64,000 nt of DNA from Helicobacter himalayensis (GCF_001602095.1 NZ_CP014991.1:1736001-1800000), one strand, 5' to 3'; counted from the stretch's first letter, positions 1 through 8,971 are shown. Made by a program: numbers and translations. Notes: generated by a model from the sequence alone, not told the origin.

Positions 1-193
1 TTTAAGGCGGTATTGTAGCTAAATTCAATAAAAAGCATATTTGCAAAAGTTATGTTTGCGGGGCTAGAATCTAAAAATCCCAACCAGCGTGATAGAATCC
101 GCAGAATCTTACCAACCAAAACATATCAAGCATGAACATAAGTCGAAGCGGGATTTACTCCCGAGAAGGCGATACAATTTTAAGGAATAGATT

Positions 194-1393
194 CTATTTT
201 TCATTTTCCCAACGCAGGCTAAATTGCACCATTACTTCGCCATTTTGGCTCACAAGCTCTTTTGTGGTAATGCTTATTTTGTATTCATCACAAATCTGCT
301 TGACAAGGCTTAATCCTATGCCAAAGCCTCCAGATTCTCGATTAAATCGCTCATAACGTTCAAAAATCCGCTCTTTATTTACCACGCCAAGCCCTGCGCT
401 TGTGTTGGCGATTTCAAAAAGTCCAGATTCTAGCTTGAGGCTAATAAATCCGCTTTTTTTGGTGTATTTGATGGCGTTATTTAAGAGATTGTCAAAAAGC
501 GTGATGATTTTTTCCTTGCTAGCGTAAAATTGCGCGGGTTTAATGTCGCTTTGTAGTTGTAATTTTTTTTGGCTAAAAAATGGCGCGAAAAACTCCAAAC
601 GCTCATTAAGAAGAGAATCTAGTGCTAAATTACTGCGCATTTGCTCGATGCTGTGGGGGAAGTTTGACGCGACAAGCGCTTGATAGACTTGCCCAAGTTG
701 CAAAGAGGCTAGCTTAATGCGCGCGATTTTTTTCTTATCCTCTTGATTGAGATTGTGTGTTTTTAATGTTTCAATACTCATCAAAATAATACTAAGGGGC
801 GTGTTTATCTCGTGCGTAGCGTCTTTTATAAAAGTATCAAGTTGCTGAATATGCGCGTTTATAGGTTTTAAAAAAAACTTGACAAGCACAAATGCCACCA
901 CGCCCATAAGAAGCAAAATCAGCACAAAATACGCACCTAGTTTGAGATTATTTAACATAATTTTAGAATCTACCTTATCATCTTGGATAAAGATTCTATA
1001 CTTCACGCGTTTATTGCGATGTGGGAAACCCTCAGGGTCTATTATCACCTTATTGCCAATATCATAAATGCCCCTGTTAAATTGCTCTTCATTAGGATTT
1101 GCCAAAAGGTTTGAATACAGCACTTCGCCATTGTGATCAAAAATCCCAAAAGACATATCCACGTGATTTTTGAGAATCTCAGGAAGCGCGCTTTGTATTT
1201 CAAATTTATATTTTTTAAGAATCTCATTAATTTCAGTTGAAACTTCGCGCAAACTTGCTACTTGCGTTAAGACAATATTGCGCTTTTCTTTTTTGTGTAA
1301 AAAATAAAATACCCAACATAAAAGCACAATGCTTGTGCCAAGGTAAAGCGTGAGAATCTTTGCAATCGTCTTTGCGTTAGAACTAACTGACAT
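194..1393 (-). CDS. Two-component sensor histidine kinase
   Basis: This is a membrane histidine kinase of 399 residues that would phosphorylate the response regulator encoded just upstream. Two membrane segments (about residues 11-33 and 152-176) flank a periplasmic sensor region of about 115 residues. The phospho-accepting histidine lies in DATHEINTPL (about H194). An N-box (LFDNLLNNAIKY) and a glycine box (FGIGLSLVKQ) follow in the C-terminal ATPase domain. The frame stays open upstream, but I chose the ATG at 1393 because it gives a clean N-terminus before the first membrane segment and overlaps the regulator stop by 11 nt, as expected for coupled partners. The ligand cannot be told from sequence. 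It could be an ArsS- or CrdS-type kinase, but I see no residue that decides this. Confidence 0.88.
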   Translation of the reverse strand: MSVSSNAKTIAKILTLYLGTSIVLLCWVFYFLHKKEKRNIVLTQVASLREVSTEINEILKKYKFEIQSALPEILKNHVDMSFGIFDHNGEVLYSNLLANPNEEQFNRGIYDIGNKVIIDPEGFPHRNKRVKYRIFIQDDKVDSKIMLNNLKLGAYFVLILLLMGVVAFVLVKFFLKPINAHIQQLDTFIKDATHEINTPLSIILMSIETLKTHNLNQEDKKKIARIKLASLQLGQVYQALVASNFPHSIEQMRSNLALDSLLNERLEFFAPFFSQKKLQLQSDIKPAQFYASKEKIITLFDNLLNNAIKYTKKSGFISLKLESGLFEIANTSAGLGVVNKERIFERYERFNRESGGFGIGLSLVKQICDEYKISITTKELVSQNGEVMVQFSLRWENEK

Positions 1394-2093
1394 AGCAATA
1401 GCCCTTGTTGTATTGCGTGAGAATCTTTTCCTTGCCGATAAGCTTGCGCAGATTTTTGATATACGCGCGCAGACTTTGCTCACTAGGCTCCTGCCCCAAA
1501 TCCCATAATTCCTCAAAAATCCGCTCATTTGAAACATAGTGATTAGCATTTTGCAATAAAAGCACTAAGAGCTTGCCCTCTTTTTGCGTGAGTGGAATTA
1601 TCGTATCTTGCTTGTAGAGGTTTTTGGAGATAAATTCAAAGCGAAGTCCATTGCCTAAATCCTCAAACTCTTCTTTTTTGTGAGAAAATGTGCGTTTTAG
1701 CAGTGTTTGAATGCGTAAATTTAGCTCTAAGAGCTCAAAAGGTTTTTTCAAAAAATCATCGCAACCGACATTGTAGCCTTTTTGCAAATCTTGCATACTT
1801 GAAAGAGAGGTGATGAAAATGCAGGGCGTATCTTTGCGCGCTTGACGCAAAAGTTCTAAGAGTGAGAATCCGGGATTCTCTAGCCTTTCACTTTCTTCGC
1901 AAAGATTTGCAAAATCTTGCCCCAAAGGCACTTTGACATCTAAAAGCCAAAGGTCAAAATTCTTTTGGTAGGCTAGCTCTAGCGCGTTTGAAGCGTCCTC
2001 ACACAAAGTTACTTCAAAGCCCTGCTCCTCTAAAAACTCACAAAGAATTTCAGAAAGCACAAAATCATCTTCTAAAAGTAGAATCCTTGTCAA
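1383..2093 (-). CDS. OmpR/PhoB-type response regulator
   Basis: This is the transcription regulator partnered with the downstream histidine kinase. The receiver domain has the acidic pair EDD near the N-terminus, a phospho-acceptor aspartate in LWLLDVKVP (about D52) and the conserved lysine in KKPFE. A winged-helix DNA-binding domain occupies the C-terminal 90 residues. The loop after the aspartate is about ten residues longer than in most OmpR-type receivers. I chose the TTG at 2093 because AAGGAA sits 5 nt upstream. The GTG at 2099 directly abuts that ribosome site and is unlikely to be used. Kinase and regulator overlap, so they form one transcription unit. Confidence 0.87.
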   Translation of the reverse strand: MTRILLLEDDFVLSEILCEFLEEQGFEVTLCEDASNALELAYQKNFDLWLLDVKVPLGQDFANLCEESERLENPGFSLLELLRQARKDTPCIFITSLSSMQDLQKGYNVGCDDFLKKPFELLELNLRIQTLLKRTFSHKKEEFEDLGNGLRFEFISKNLYKQDTIIPLTQKEGKLLVLLLQNANHYVSNERIFEELWDLGQEPSEQSLRAYIKNLRKLIGKEKILTQYNKGYCYVS

Positions 2094-2143
2094 ACTCACT
2101 TCCTTGTAACAGAATTAAAATCACAAAGAATTGTAGCTTCAAA

Positions 2144-2338
2144 ATGCGTAAGCTTTGTGAAAATTATTTATTTTTAACAGAATTTAAGTGCCAAACTTTT
2201 ATAGCCCACGCCTTAAGTAAGAATTTTGGAAGGATTGCAAGTGTGGCGCTTGAGATAGTTTTTAAAGACGACTCGATTAAAAAAGGACAACTAAATCTTA
2301 GGCATACAAAAGATGGCTGGAAAGTCCTCCTAAAATAG
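2144..2338 (+). CDS. Small ORF, possible remnant of a DUF4878-like domain
   Basis: A 64-residue open frame starts at an ATG and ends 18 nt before the next gene. Its C-terminal part, with VFKDDSIKKG followed by KDGWKVLLK, resembles the end of small NTF2-like lipoproteins (an edge strand followed by a GxWKV close). No signal peptide is present, so it is either a truncated remnant or chance. I do not recognise a function. Confidence 0.3.
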   Translation: MRKLCENYLFLTEFKCQTFIAHALSKNFGRIASVALEIVFKDDSIKKGQLNLRHTKDGWKVLLK

Positions 2339-2355
2339 GGCTTTAAATTTATAAA

Positions 2356-3036
2356 GTGAAAGCGCGCGAGAATGGATGCCAAACAAAAAGATTCTCAACT
2401 TCTGTTTTACTCAAAAAGCCTGTGATTGTCGGGCTTTTTGCACTAGGAGTCTGCTTTGGTGCGTTGCGCTATTTTTCTACTTCCATAAACTCCCAAAATA
2501 CCGATGAGCTTCCCACGCTTTTTGTCTCTCAAGCAATGGAGATTCTCCCTAAAAATGCAGAATCTGGTGATTTTATCCTACGCAAAGGGCGCAACACAGA
2601 AAGCGTGGTCATCGCGCATTTAAGCGATTCGCTTTTTTCACATATTGGAATGATGATTTCTACAAATCCATTTTTGATAATCCACGCCACCACTGATGAT
2701 AATCCAAACTTCCCAAATCAAATCATTATAAGCCCATTAGCAGAGTTTTTAAATCAAGGCAAGATTTTTGCACTCTCAAGATTGAAAGCCCCACAAAGCA
2801 TACGAGAAGTGCTAGTGATAGATTCTAAAGAATATTTGCACCGCGCTTTTGTGCTTGATACAAGCGATTATAAGCTGTATTGCACGAGTTTTTTAGAATC
2901 TCTGATTGCAAAGCACATGCCAATTTCTTTGCCTTATACGCAAATTGTTGCGCCTCTAGTTTCTGGGGAATATTTATTCCCACAGGCTTTTTATGAAAGC
3001 GGTGATTTTGAAAAAATTGTGCCAAGAAAATTTTAA
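2356..3036 (+). CDS. Membrane-anchored YiiX/NlpC-like permuted papain-fold hydrolase
   Basis: This 226-residue protein has one N-terminal membrane segment (about residues 20-40) and then a permuted papain-like fold of the YiiX/YebB group. The motif SHIGMM (H96) supplies the catalytic histidine, and the later LYCTSFLE (C176) supplies the cysteine. That His-before-Cys order is the permuted one. Family members are thought to act on amide or acyl bonds in peptidoglycan or lipid. The protein probably faces the periplasm from the inner membrane. The start is a GTG at 2356, the first codon that includes the anchor. It is read divergently from the two-component system and stands alone. Confidence 0.7.
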   Translation: MKARENGCQTKRFSTSVLLKKPVIVGLFALGVCFGALRYFSTSINSQNTDELPTLFVSQAMEILPKNAESGDFILRKGRNTESVVIAHLSDSLFSHIGMMISTNPFLIIHATTDDNPNFPNQIIISPLAEFLNQGKIFALSRLKAPQSIREVLVIDSKEYLHRAFVLDTSDYKLYCTSFLESLIAKHMPISLPYTQIVAPLVSGEYLFPQAFYESGDFEKIVPRKF

Positions 3037-3119
3037 GAAAAACCAGCCACGATAAGTTTTGGACAAATATTACAAAAAAATGGAAGCTGTGGCTTAAGGA
3101 TTCTGTTCCTTTAAATAGT

Positions 3120-3215
3120 ACGTGAATCCCGCTTCGGCTCCGCTTTGCGCGCATACTTAACGCGTTTATATTGATTAGGTTTATAGATTCTGCAACGCTT
3201 TTTTAGATTTCTTAA
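3120..3215. repeat. Dispersed chromosomal repeat (copy outside the prophage)
   Basis: The stretch from GTGAATCCCGCTTCG through CGCATACTTAACGCG to TTCTGCAACGCT matches, with substitutions, the repeat that occurs twice inside the prophage at 25828-26013. Shorter relatives lie near 145-180, 40577-40606 and 55082-55115, some in the opposite orientation. It contains no gene. Confidence 0.6.
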
Positions 3216-3285
3216 AGAATCTAAATATCCAAATTCTCTTCGCAGGCAAAGCTTTTAGTTTTGGAACTTAACCATATAAAATTTG

Positions 3286-3471
3286 ATGTGGGTAACACAA
3301 CAATATTTTAATGGGGATTTGAGTGGGCATTTTTATCAATTTTGTAATTTACTGCCTATTAATTATAATTTATCTCAAAACAAGCAAAGAAAGATTCAAA
3401 AACTAAGAGATTCTGCTATACAAGCTAAACATAGTGGTGATGAAAATTGTATTAAAGACTTATTCGAATGA
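3286..3471 (+). CDS. Hypothetical small ORF
   Basis: A 61-residue open frame starts with ATG TGG. It has no strong ribosome site and no domain I recognise. The tail is basic and helical (KQRKIQKLRDSAIQ). It lies between a repeat and a degraded zinc-ribbon gene, so it may be a fragment of a lost gene. Confidence 0.25.
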   Translation: MWVTQQYFNGDLSGHFYQFCNLLPINYNLSQNKQRKIQKLRDSAIQAKHSGDENCIKDLFE

Positions 3472-3535
3472 GACTAGAATCTATTCTCTACATATAAAGT
3501 GGAAAAGTGCAAGGCATATAACATCAAAAAATGCT

Positions 3536-3811
3536 TTAGGTATTAGAGTTTTGGTAGCTTGTAGGGGTTTGCCACCTTTTTAGCGTTGGGAACAATTTGG
3601 TGCAGTGTGCTTTCATTTGTGCGTTGCTCATTCCAGCTTGTGCGCCAGAGCACATTTCTATGTATTCTTGCATAGAAATGTGCTCTATAAATTCACCATT
3701 TTCATAGTAATATTTGCAATAATCAAGGTTCACGCTTCCATCTTTTTCTAGCCTCATTTGCTCCTGTGAGCTTAGGGGCATACCGCAACTTTGATAGATT
3801 ATATTTTGCAT
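3536..3811 (-). CDS. Zinc-ribbon domain protein with two lost cysteines
   Basis: This 91-residue protein matches the small putative zinc-ribbon family (PF12674 style). It keeps the family landmarks QSCGMPL near the N-terminus, DYCKY in the middle and FPTLKRW at the end. In the family each metal-binding pair is normally CxxC. Here the first cysteine of pair one and the second cysteine of pair two both read as tyrosine (IIYQSCG and CKYYY). Both are TAT codons, one G-to-A step from TGT. Metal binding is therefore doubtful. I chose the ATG at 3811 because AAGGA precedes it; an upstream ATG at 3844 is less likely. Confidence 0.65.
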   Translation of the reverse strand: MQNIIYQSCGMPLSSQEQMRLEKDGSVNLDYCKYYYENGEFIEHISMQEYIEMCSGAQAGMSNAQMKAHCTKLFPTLKRWQTPTSYQNSNT

Positions 3812-3897
3812 AAGAATCCTTTGTGAAGTTTGCTTGACGCTCATTTTCCTAGTTTAATGCGATTTACCACCATAGCGATAAAAACGCGCTGATTGCC

Positions 3898-6009
3898 TTA
3901 ATATTCTTGTTGCTTCTCTAATGCCTGTCTAATCAGCCCCAGAAAATAGGGCAAGTCCTGCATATTGTCTAAGGTTACTTGCGTATCGCCAGTTCCCCAT
4001 TTGCTTATATTTGAAATATCTCTTGCCAATTCTCTTGGGTCGTTTAATTCATCAATGGGGATATTTATGTTTAGTTTCAATTCTTTTTTCAAAGGAATAA
4101 CACACAAAAAAGTACCATTAGAACCATAGTTAATTGTTTGCTTTAAAATTTTTTCTTCTATATATTCATCAAGGGCTAAAACTTCTTTTCGTAAAGCCTC
4201 AAATAATTCTTTACTCTTACCACTTGATAAAAATTTATGGGATTCTAAAGTATAGATAAGTCCACGTTGTCTTTTAGCTCTTCTTGCGCTTTCTAAAATC
4301 TCTTTATCAACCTCTGGATATGTCCAAATTTGCAAAGCATCTTTTGCTAATTCTTCTGTTCTTTGTTTAATGCTTTCTTCATTCCAAGATTCTATATTTT
4401 TTAATCCTTGATTTAATCTTAAAGGGCTTTGCTTAAACCCACCTTTCATATTTTGTTTTTTCTTAAAAGGCGCGTTGGAGTATTCAGAGTTATAGCCTGT
4501 AAGTGTGAGGTTACCTAAGGTATGCAAGTATTTTTCGTGGATTTCTTGCCAATCTTGTCCAAGCTCTTTTTGCCACTCTCTGCTATTATCAATGCTTTGA
4601 GGCATAATGTGCTCAAAGCTGTATGCGTTTATGCTTACCTTTTCTTTTCTGTCAAGATTTTCTAATTTATCAAAGAAATAGTTTTTCTTGTTAAATTTAT
4701 AGAAGTTCTCTTTGCTAATGAGTGCTTCATAGAATTTTGTATCATTTGGAAAGATTGCATTACTTCCTTGGATGGCGAAATATTCCTTAACACTTTCAAG
4801 ATATCGCTCTTTGTTGATATTTTTAGCAAAAGAAGCAAAAAATTTGTTCATAGCATTTGTAGAGATTCCACAAACTGATCTTCTTAAAACATAGCTTTCT
4901 ATGAGCTTTAAGATTTCTAAAAAATCCGTCCTGCTTAAAGTCCCTCCATCATAATCCCCATAAAGTTCAAGCAAAAAAGGATATGCCACTTCACACTCTA
5001 ATATTTTTAAAACTTTAAACCTACTTTTAAGCTCTTTATCCTCCTCTTTGTCAAAAGCCATAGTGCAATAAAAATGCGCATATTTTTGCAAATCAAGCAG
5101 TAAGTCCTCTGTGCTGATATTTTGCTTTTGCGTATACTCTTTAAAATTGTCATAAATCCTATCAAGGTTAGGAATATTGCCCTCCAATTTTATGGTGAGA
5201 TAATGCCTTACAAAATAATCAAAACTTTGTTTATCTGGCTTATTTTGTGTGAGTTTATTAAAATTCTCTCCAAATTCAAGCTCCATAGCACGCCAATATT
5301 TTTCATAAAATACGTTTTGCTTCTCTGAGGATAAATCCATTAAAACATAATTGCGTATCAAATCGCTTTGGGATAACTTCCTGCCTGTGGAATTCATACT
5401 CTCAAAAATCAGTTGCGGGTCGTCTTTGCCTCGCTCAAGTGCTACATCAATGATTAAAAGCTTATTAATGCCTTTGCAAATGCTTTCTAATTTGTCTTTA
5501 TTTTTTTCTAAATTTTTTTTAAAAAACTCAAAATTCTCTTGGATTTTCCTTGAGATTTCTTTGGGTTTTGCTTTGTCTTTATCTATTAGTGCAATAAGTG
5601 TGTCTTTATCTTGTTTTGTGAGGATAAGTTTGTATTTTTTCTCATTTTTACCATATTGATTAGTGAGATAATAATCTCTAATTTCGTCTTGAGAAAAACC
5701 TTCAATTTCATCGTTTGTAACCTCTCTTAAAGCTTGTAAAAGCAGTGTTAAAGTAGTAAGTCTTTGTTGCCCATCTATGACTAAGAGTTGTTGTGTAGAG
5801 CTTTGATGGTAAATGTTATCGTGTATATAAACAACAGAGCCTATAAAATACCCCCCCCCCTCATTATTTGCGCCAATCTTTTTAATATCCTGCCACAATT
5901 TCTCACAATCCTCTTCATCCCAACTATAAGTCCTTTGATATACAGGAATGATAAATTGTGTGCTTGGATTGCTTAAAAACTTTAAAAAATTTACCGCTTC
6001 TGCTTTCAT
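3898..6009 (-). CDS. GmrSD-type restriction protein (DUF262-DUF1524-DUF5655), phase-variable
   Basis: This single-chain, type IV-like restriction enzyme of 703 residues belongs to the family that cuts modified (for example glucosylated hydroxymethyl-cytosine) phage DNA. The N-terminal DUF262 part has IPVYQRTYSWDEED and the ParB-like nucleotide motif DGQQR (about 79-83). The C-terminal DUF1524 part has the HNH-type core FEHIMPQS (about residue 466) followed by the HTLGNLTLT strand. The last 120 residues resemble DUF5655. A run of ten G on the coding strand encodes G51-G53, so a one-base slip would end translation near residue 55. The present length keeps the frame open. AAGGAG precedes the ATG. 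It stands in a defence-rich flank of the prophage. Confidence 0.85.
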   Translation of the reverse strand: MKAEAVNFLKFLSNPSTQFIIPVYQRTYSWDEEDCEKLWQDIKKIGANNEGGGYFIGSVVYIHDNIYHQSSTQQLLVIDGQQRLTTLTLLLQALREVTNDEIEGFSQDEIRDYYLTNQYGKNEKKYKLILTKQDKDTLIALIDKDKAKPKEISRKIQENFEFFKKNLEKNKDKLESICKGINKLLIIDVALERGKDDPQLIFESMNSTGRKLSQSDLIRNYVLMDLSSEKQNVFYEKYWRAMELEFGENFNKLTQNKPDKQSFDYFVRHYLTIKLEGNIPNLDRIYDNFKEYTQKQNISTEDLLLDLQKYAHFYCTMAFDKEEDKELKSRFKVLKILECEVAYPFLLELYGDYDGGTLSRTDFLEILKLIESYVLRRSVCGISTNAMNKFFASFAKNINKERYLESVKEYFAIQGSNAIFPNDTKFYEALISKENFYKFNKKNYFFDKLENLDRKEKVSINAYSFEHIMPQSIDNSREWQKELGQDWQEIHEKYLHTLGNLTLTGYNSEYSNAPFKKKQNMKGGFKQSPLRLNQGLKNIESWNEESIKQRTEELAKDALQIWTYPEVDKEILESARRAKRQRGLIYTLESHKFLSSGKSKELFEALRKEVLALDEYIEEKILKQTINYGSNGTFLCVIPLKKELKLNINIPIDELNDPRELARDISNISKWGTGDTQVTLDNMQDLPYFLGLIRQALEKQQEY
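5851..5860. repeat. C10/G10 homopolymer tract inside the GmrSD gene
   Basis: Ten consecutive C on the plus strand (G on the coding strand) lie about 150 nt into the gene. In Helicobacter and Campylobacter such tracts change length during replication and switch genes on and off. Confidence 0.9.
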
Positions 6010-6213
6010 TTTTTCTCCTTTTCTCCTTACTTGCTTTTAATATTCTATCAAAAAAACAAGTTAAGGAATGCTTATATTTTTTGCATATGAGTTACTTAAC
6101 TTCGCTTTTTCTATCTAAAAGGGATTTTAGAATCTCAAATAATTTAAGTTTCTTTTGCAAATAAAAGTTGTTGATTGTATGTTAGCATAAGATTTTGTTT
6201 GTCTGTGCCGTAT

Positions 6214-7262
6214 TTAATATTTATCATTTTCACAGCACACTTTATTATTGTTAAAGTCTGTAAAAATCGCATCATTATTATTGAAGCTTAAAAGCACATT
6301 TGCATTATTATTCTGTGTGATTTGCGCGTGAGAGTAGGCGTCAATATAAACAAGATTTTGCCAATTATCAAAGATTTGAAACTCTAAACGATTTTTTTGC
6401 AAAGCAGAGTGGCACGATATGATGAAGTTCAAAGCCTTTTGTTTTTGCAACATTATGCTCCGTAAAATAACATTGTTTTTGCACCAAAGAGCGTTTAAGT
6501 TTCGCACTATTTTCATAAATGCCTTCTTTACCTATGCGTATATAAAGCTTTTCTTCTTTTTTGTTCCACTCAAAATATGCCATTTGTGTTAAAAGGGTTA
6601 AAATTTGTTGTGTTTCGTTTATCCAATTATGAAAATCCCTTTTTTGTGTTTTATCGCCACTAGAATTTAAGGGATTGCAATAGGCTTTTATTTTTTCTAT
6701 TAAAAACTTTTGAGAAAATTTGCTTAAAGTGCGAAACTCTTTAATAAATTCTATAATTTCTTCGCGTTCATAAATATGAGAATCCAATGCTTGATAAACA
6801 AAAGTGCCAAAAAAGAGTAGTTCATAGATTGTGAGATAAGGCTTATTTAGCTATAATATGATTTGTAGAATCTAAAGCCCTTGTATAAAGAATATTCTGC
6901 GTAAAAATATCTTTAGCTAATAATAACTCTATGGCGAGTTGGGTTAAAGCAATATATTTTTTGCTTCCATTTTCAAAAGAATTTAAAGCCCTTTTCTTAG
7001 CATTAAACCTATTGATTAAACCCATTCTGTGTATATCTACAAAAATATTTTTGCGCAAAGAATCTTGAGTGCTACGTCCCATTTTTGAAGCTATATTATG
7101 CGTAAGTTGTGCATACATTTCCTCCCCATTGATGTTTTGGGGTCGTTTGCTTAAATCTGTGGTGCGGATTTGCAATAATTTTTTGCCACAAAGATTATAA
7201 ATTTCTTGCAAAATAATAAGGATTTCATTTTGTGTGTAACGATTATGTTGTGAAATTTGCAC
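6214..7262 (-). pseudogene. HNH-family restriction endonuclease, broken by two frameshifts
   Basis: Three minus-strand frames (7262-6843, about 6840-6368, about 6400-6214) read as one protein of roughly 350 residues. The first carries a helical N-terminal region with LSKRPQNINGEEMY. The second continues with YLTIYELLFFGTFVYQ and reaches the HNH core ELHHIVPLC. The third holds the rest of the nuclease, WQNLVYIDAYSHAQIT. The first break is near 6840 in GCTAAATAAG. The second is in a run of seven A (6392-6398), where six would restore the frame. The open frame extends upstream of the GTG to 7358 without a start. It resembles type II enzymes of the MboII/HNH kind, but no methylase partner is next to it. 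It is probably inactive. Confidence 0.62.
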
Positions 7263-8220
7263 CCCGCGATAATTTGCGCTTTGCGGTCTTTTGACTAGAA
7301 AGAATTTAAGTTCTTTTTCCTTGTGATATGCGACTAAAACACAATCACAAGAGAGCCATTATTAAAGAAAACTCTGCATATTGAATGCTTCCATTTTCCC
7401 TGCCCTGCCTTTTCTCTGCTTTGAATGTAGCTCTAAGTTTTGAAAGGCGTTTTTTGCTTATGATAATCCCAAAGAAAAATGCGCTAAGCATTAGTTTCGC
7501 GCAAAATCCGACACAAAACACAAAAATAGTATTTCAAATAACACGACACTTTAAAAATGCCACGCGCATTATAACGCGTTTTTTTGTAAATCTTGCAAAT
7601 TTTGCAAATTTTGGCTGGGTTTTTGCAAATCGTGTAAAAAAGGTGGTTCGCGCGTGTAAAAGGGGCGTTGTTTTGGCTTGTAAAAGGTAAGGCGTGGGCG
7701 TGGCTTTGGGCGTTGCTCGCGGGTTTTGTCTCTTGGTAGGGCGTTGCTGGCGCGCTCTTGTAATCGTGGCTGGGCGCGTGGCTTGTTTCTCGCGTTTGCT
7801 CGGGCTTCTCAAGCTCTTGCGGGCTGGCGTGGCTTTGTTTATTGGTATGGGCGGGCTGTTCTTGGTAATCGGGTCGGGCTTTTGTCTCTCGTTGCTGGCT
7901 GGGTTTTGGCTGTGTAGTTTGGCTGGGCTGGCGTGGTTTCCGCTTCCGCTCTCGCGCCTTGTCCTCGCCTTGTTGTTTTTGCATTCTTGCACTGCAATTT
8001 CTTTTTTTAAAAAAAACAATTTCCCTGCAAAATATCCCATAAAAATTGCTTGACAATTTTTATTAAAAGCCCTCTTTTCAAAATCTCCAAAAAATAAAGC
8101 CCGCGTTTTTCGTGTGGGCTTGTCTCGTGTGGCTGGTCGGGGAGATATGCTGGGGGGGTAGGAAAATTAAATTGTGGGTCGCGGGTAAATCTTGCGGGTT
8201 TGTGCGCGCGTTCAATATGC

Positions 8221-8230
8221 GGGGGGGGGG
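8221..8230. repeat. G10 homopolymer tract
   Basis: Ten consecutive G stand in the G/T-skewed left-end region, outside any gene I can support. A G7 run lies 63 bp to the left. Confidence 0.85.
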
Positions 8231-8274
8231 CTGGTTTTTTGTGGTGGAATGGTGTAAAGTCGTTTGCTTGCAAT

Positions 8275-8426
8275 GCGGGCGCGGGTGTGTTTTCGCGTGG
8301 GCTTGCAAAATGTGCGGGGTGCAATGCGGGCGCGTCTCTGCGTTGCGGGTGCGGGCGCGGGTGTGTTTTCGCGTGGGCTTGCAAAATGTGCGTGGTGCAA
8401 TGCGGGCGCGTCTCTGCGTTGCGGGT
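8275..8426. repeat. 76-bp tandem duplication
   Basis: Two adjacent copies of a 76-bp unit start at 8275 and 8351. Each runs from GCGGGCGCGGGTGTG through GCTTGCAAAATGTGCG to TCTCTGCGTTGCGGGT. They differ by one or two bases. The unit is not a multiple of three. Confidence 0.8.
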
Positions 8427-8679
8427 GCGGGCGCGGGTGGGCGAAAGCGCGTTTCAATATGCACGCGCGGGGGTCTCGTGGGCTTGCAAAATCGGTAAGC
8501 TTGTGGCGCGTTCAAAATGTGCGGTCGTGTTCAAAAATATGCGTGCGCGCCCTTTTGCAAAATCTCCGCGCCCTCACACCTTTAAAGCTCTCGCGTCTTA
8601 AAGCCCGCGCATTTGGCGTTGGCTTGCCTCGCCTTGTTTTAAGATATTTCGCTACTGCTTAATATAACTGCTCTGCGCT

Positions 8680-8766
8680 TTAAGTCCTTAAGCTCTTTAT
8701 TCTCTTTTCACAAACTCTTAAACGCCACTCATTCACACTCACCCAGCCTGCTAAAACAATCAGCAT
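8680..8766 (-). CDS. Very small ORF with hydrophobic start
   Basis: A 28-residue frame beginning MLIVLAGWVS and ending in a basic tail overlaps, through a TAATG stop-start, a five-codon ORF. That short ORF follows a good ribosome site (AAGGAG) at the end of the upstream small peptide gene. This could be a coupled membrane peptide, but the evidence is weak. Confidence 0.25.
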   Translation of the reverse strand: MLIVLAGWVSVNEWRLRVCEKRIKSLRT

Positions 8767-8793
8767 TACAATTCTATACTCATTAAAAACTCC

Positions 8794-8919
8794 TTAGCTA
8801 TAATAAAAAAGCACAATGACCCTCTTTAAAGAGGGTTTGCCTAGCTTCCAAAAAGCTTTGCTAAAGCTAATATATAAAACAATCTGCAAGACAAGCGCAA
8901 TTAATCTTAGCTTTTTCAT
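8794..8919 (-). CDS. Small hydrophobic basic peptide (41 residues)
   Basis: AAGGAG precedes an ATG with 8-nt spacing. The frame gives a 41-residue peptide with a hydrophobic segment (residues 4-19) and a basic, aromatic tail (AFWKLGKPSLKRV). The end of the gene contains an 18-bp perfect palindrome, ACCCTCTTTAAAGAGGGT. The start and end of the gene also carry inverted copies of GCACAATGA, so the mRNA could fold end to end. It diverges from the repressor-like gene. A small membrane peptide such as a type I toxin or a lysis/exclusion peptide is possible, but this is inference. Confidence 0.42.
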   Translation of the reverse strand: MKKLRLIALVLQIVLYISFSKAFWKLGKPSLKRVIVLFYYS

Positions 8920-8971
8920 TGTGCATTCTCCTTTTACTCAAAATTTAAATTACTTAATTTTGTCAATAATT

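Larger units (their letters stand above)
7400..8670. other. G/T-skewed region without a convincing gene
   Basis: Over about 1.27 kb the plus strand is strongly enriched in G and T, with words such as GGGCGCGGG, GGCTTGC and GTGGGCTTG. Long open frames occur in several frames at once on both strands, but they give low-complexity Arg/Pro/His or Val/Leu/Cys peptides without ribosome sites. I treat them as composition artefacts. The region contains a G7 tract (8152-8158), a G10 tract (8221-8230) and a 76-bp tandem duplication. Its vocabulary resembles the plus strand of the tail-gene repeats at 28.3-28.8 kb and the sequence behind the integrase. Confidence 0.55.

Noticed and set aside
8041-8070. 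TTGACA near 8050 as a promoter
   Set aside because: No -10 box follows at a usable distance and no gene starts downstream.
7484-8662. Many long open frames on both strands in the G/T-rich region
   Set aside because: They give low-complexity Arg/Pro/His or Val/Leu/Cys peptides in several frames at once, have no ribosome sites and match no domain. Composition explains them.
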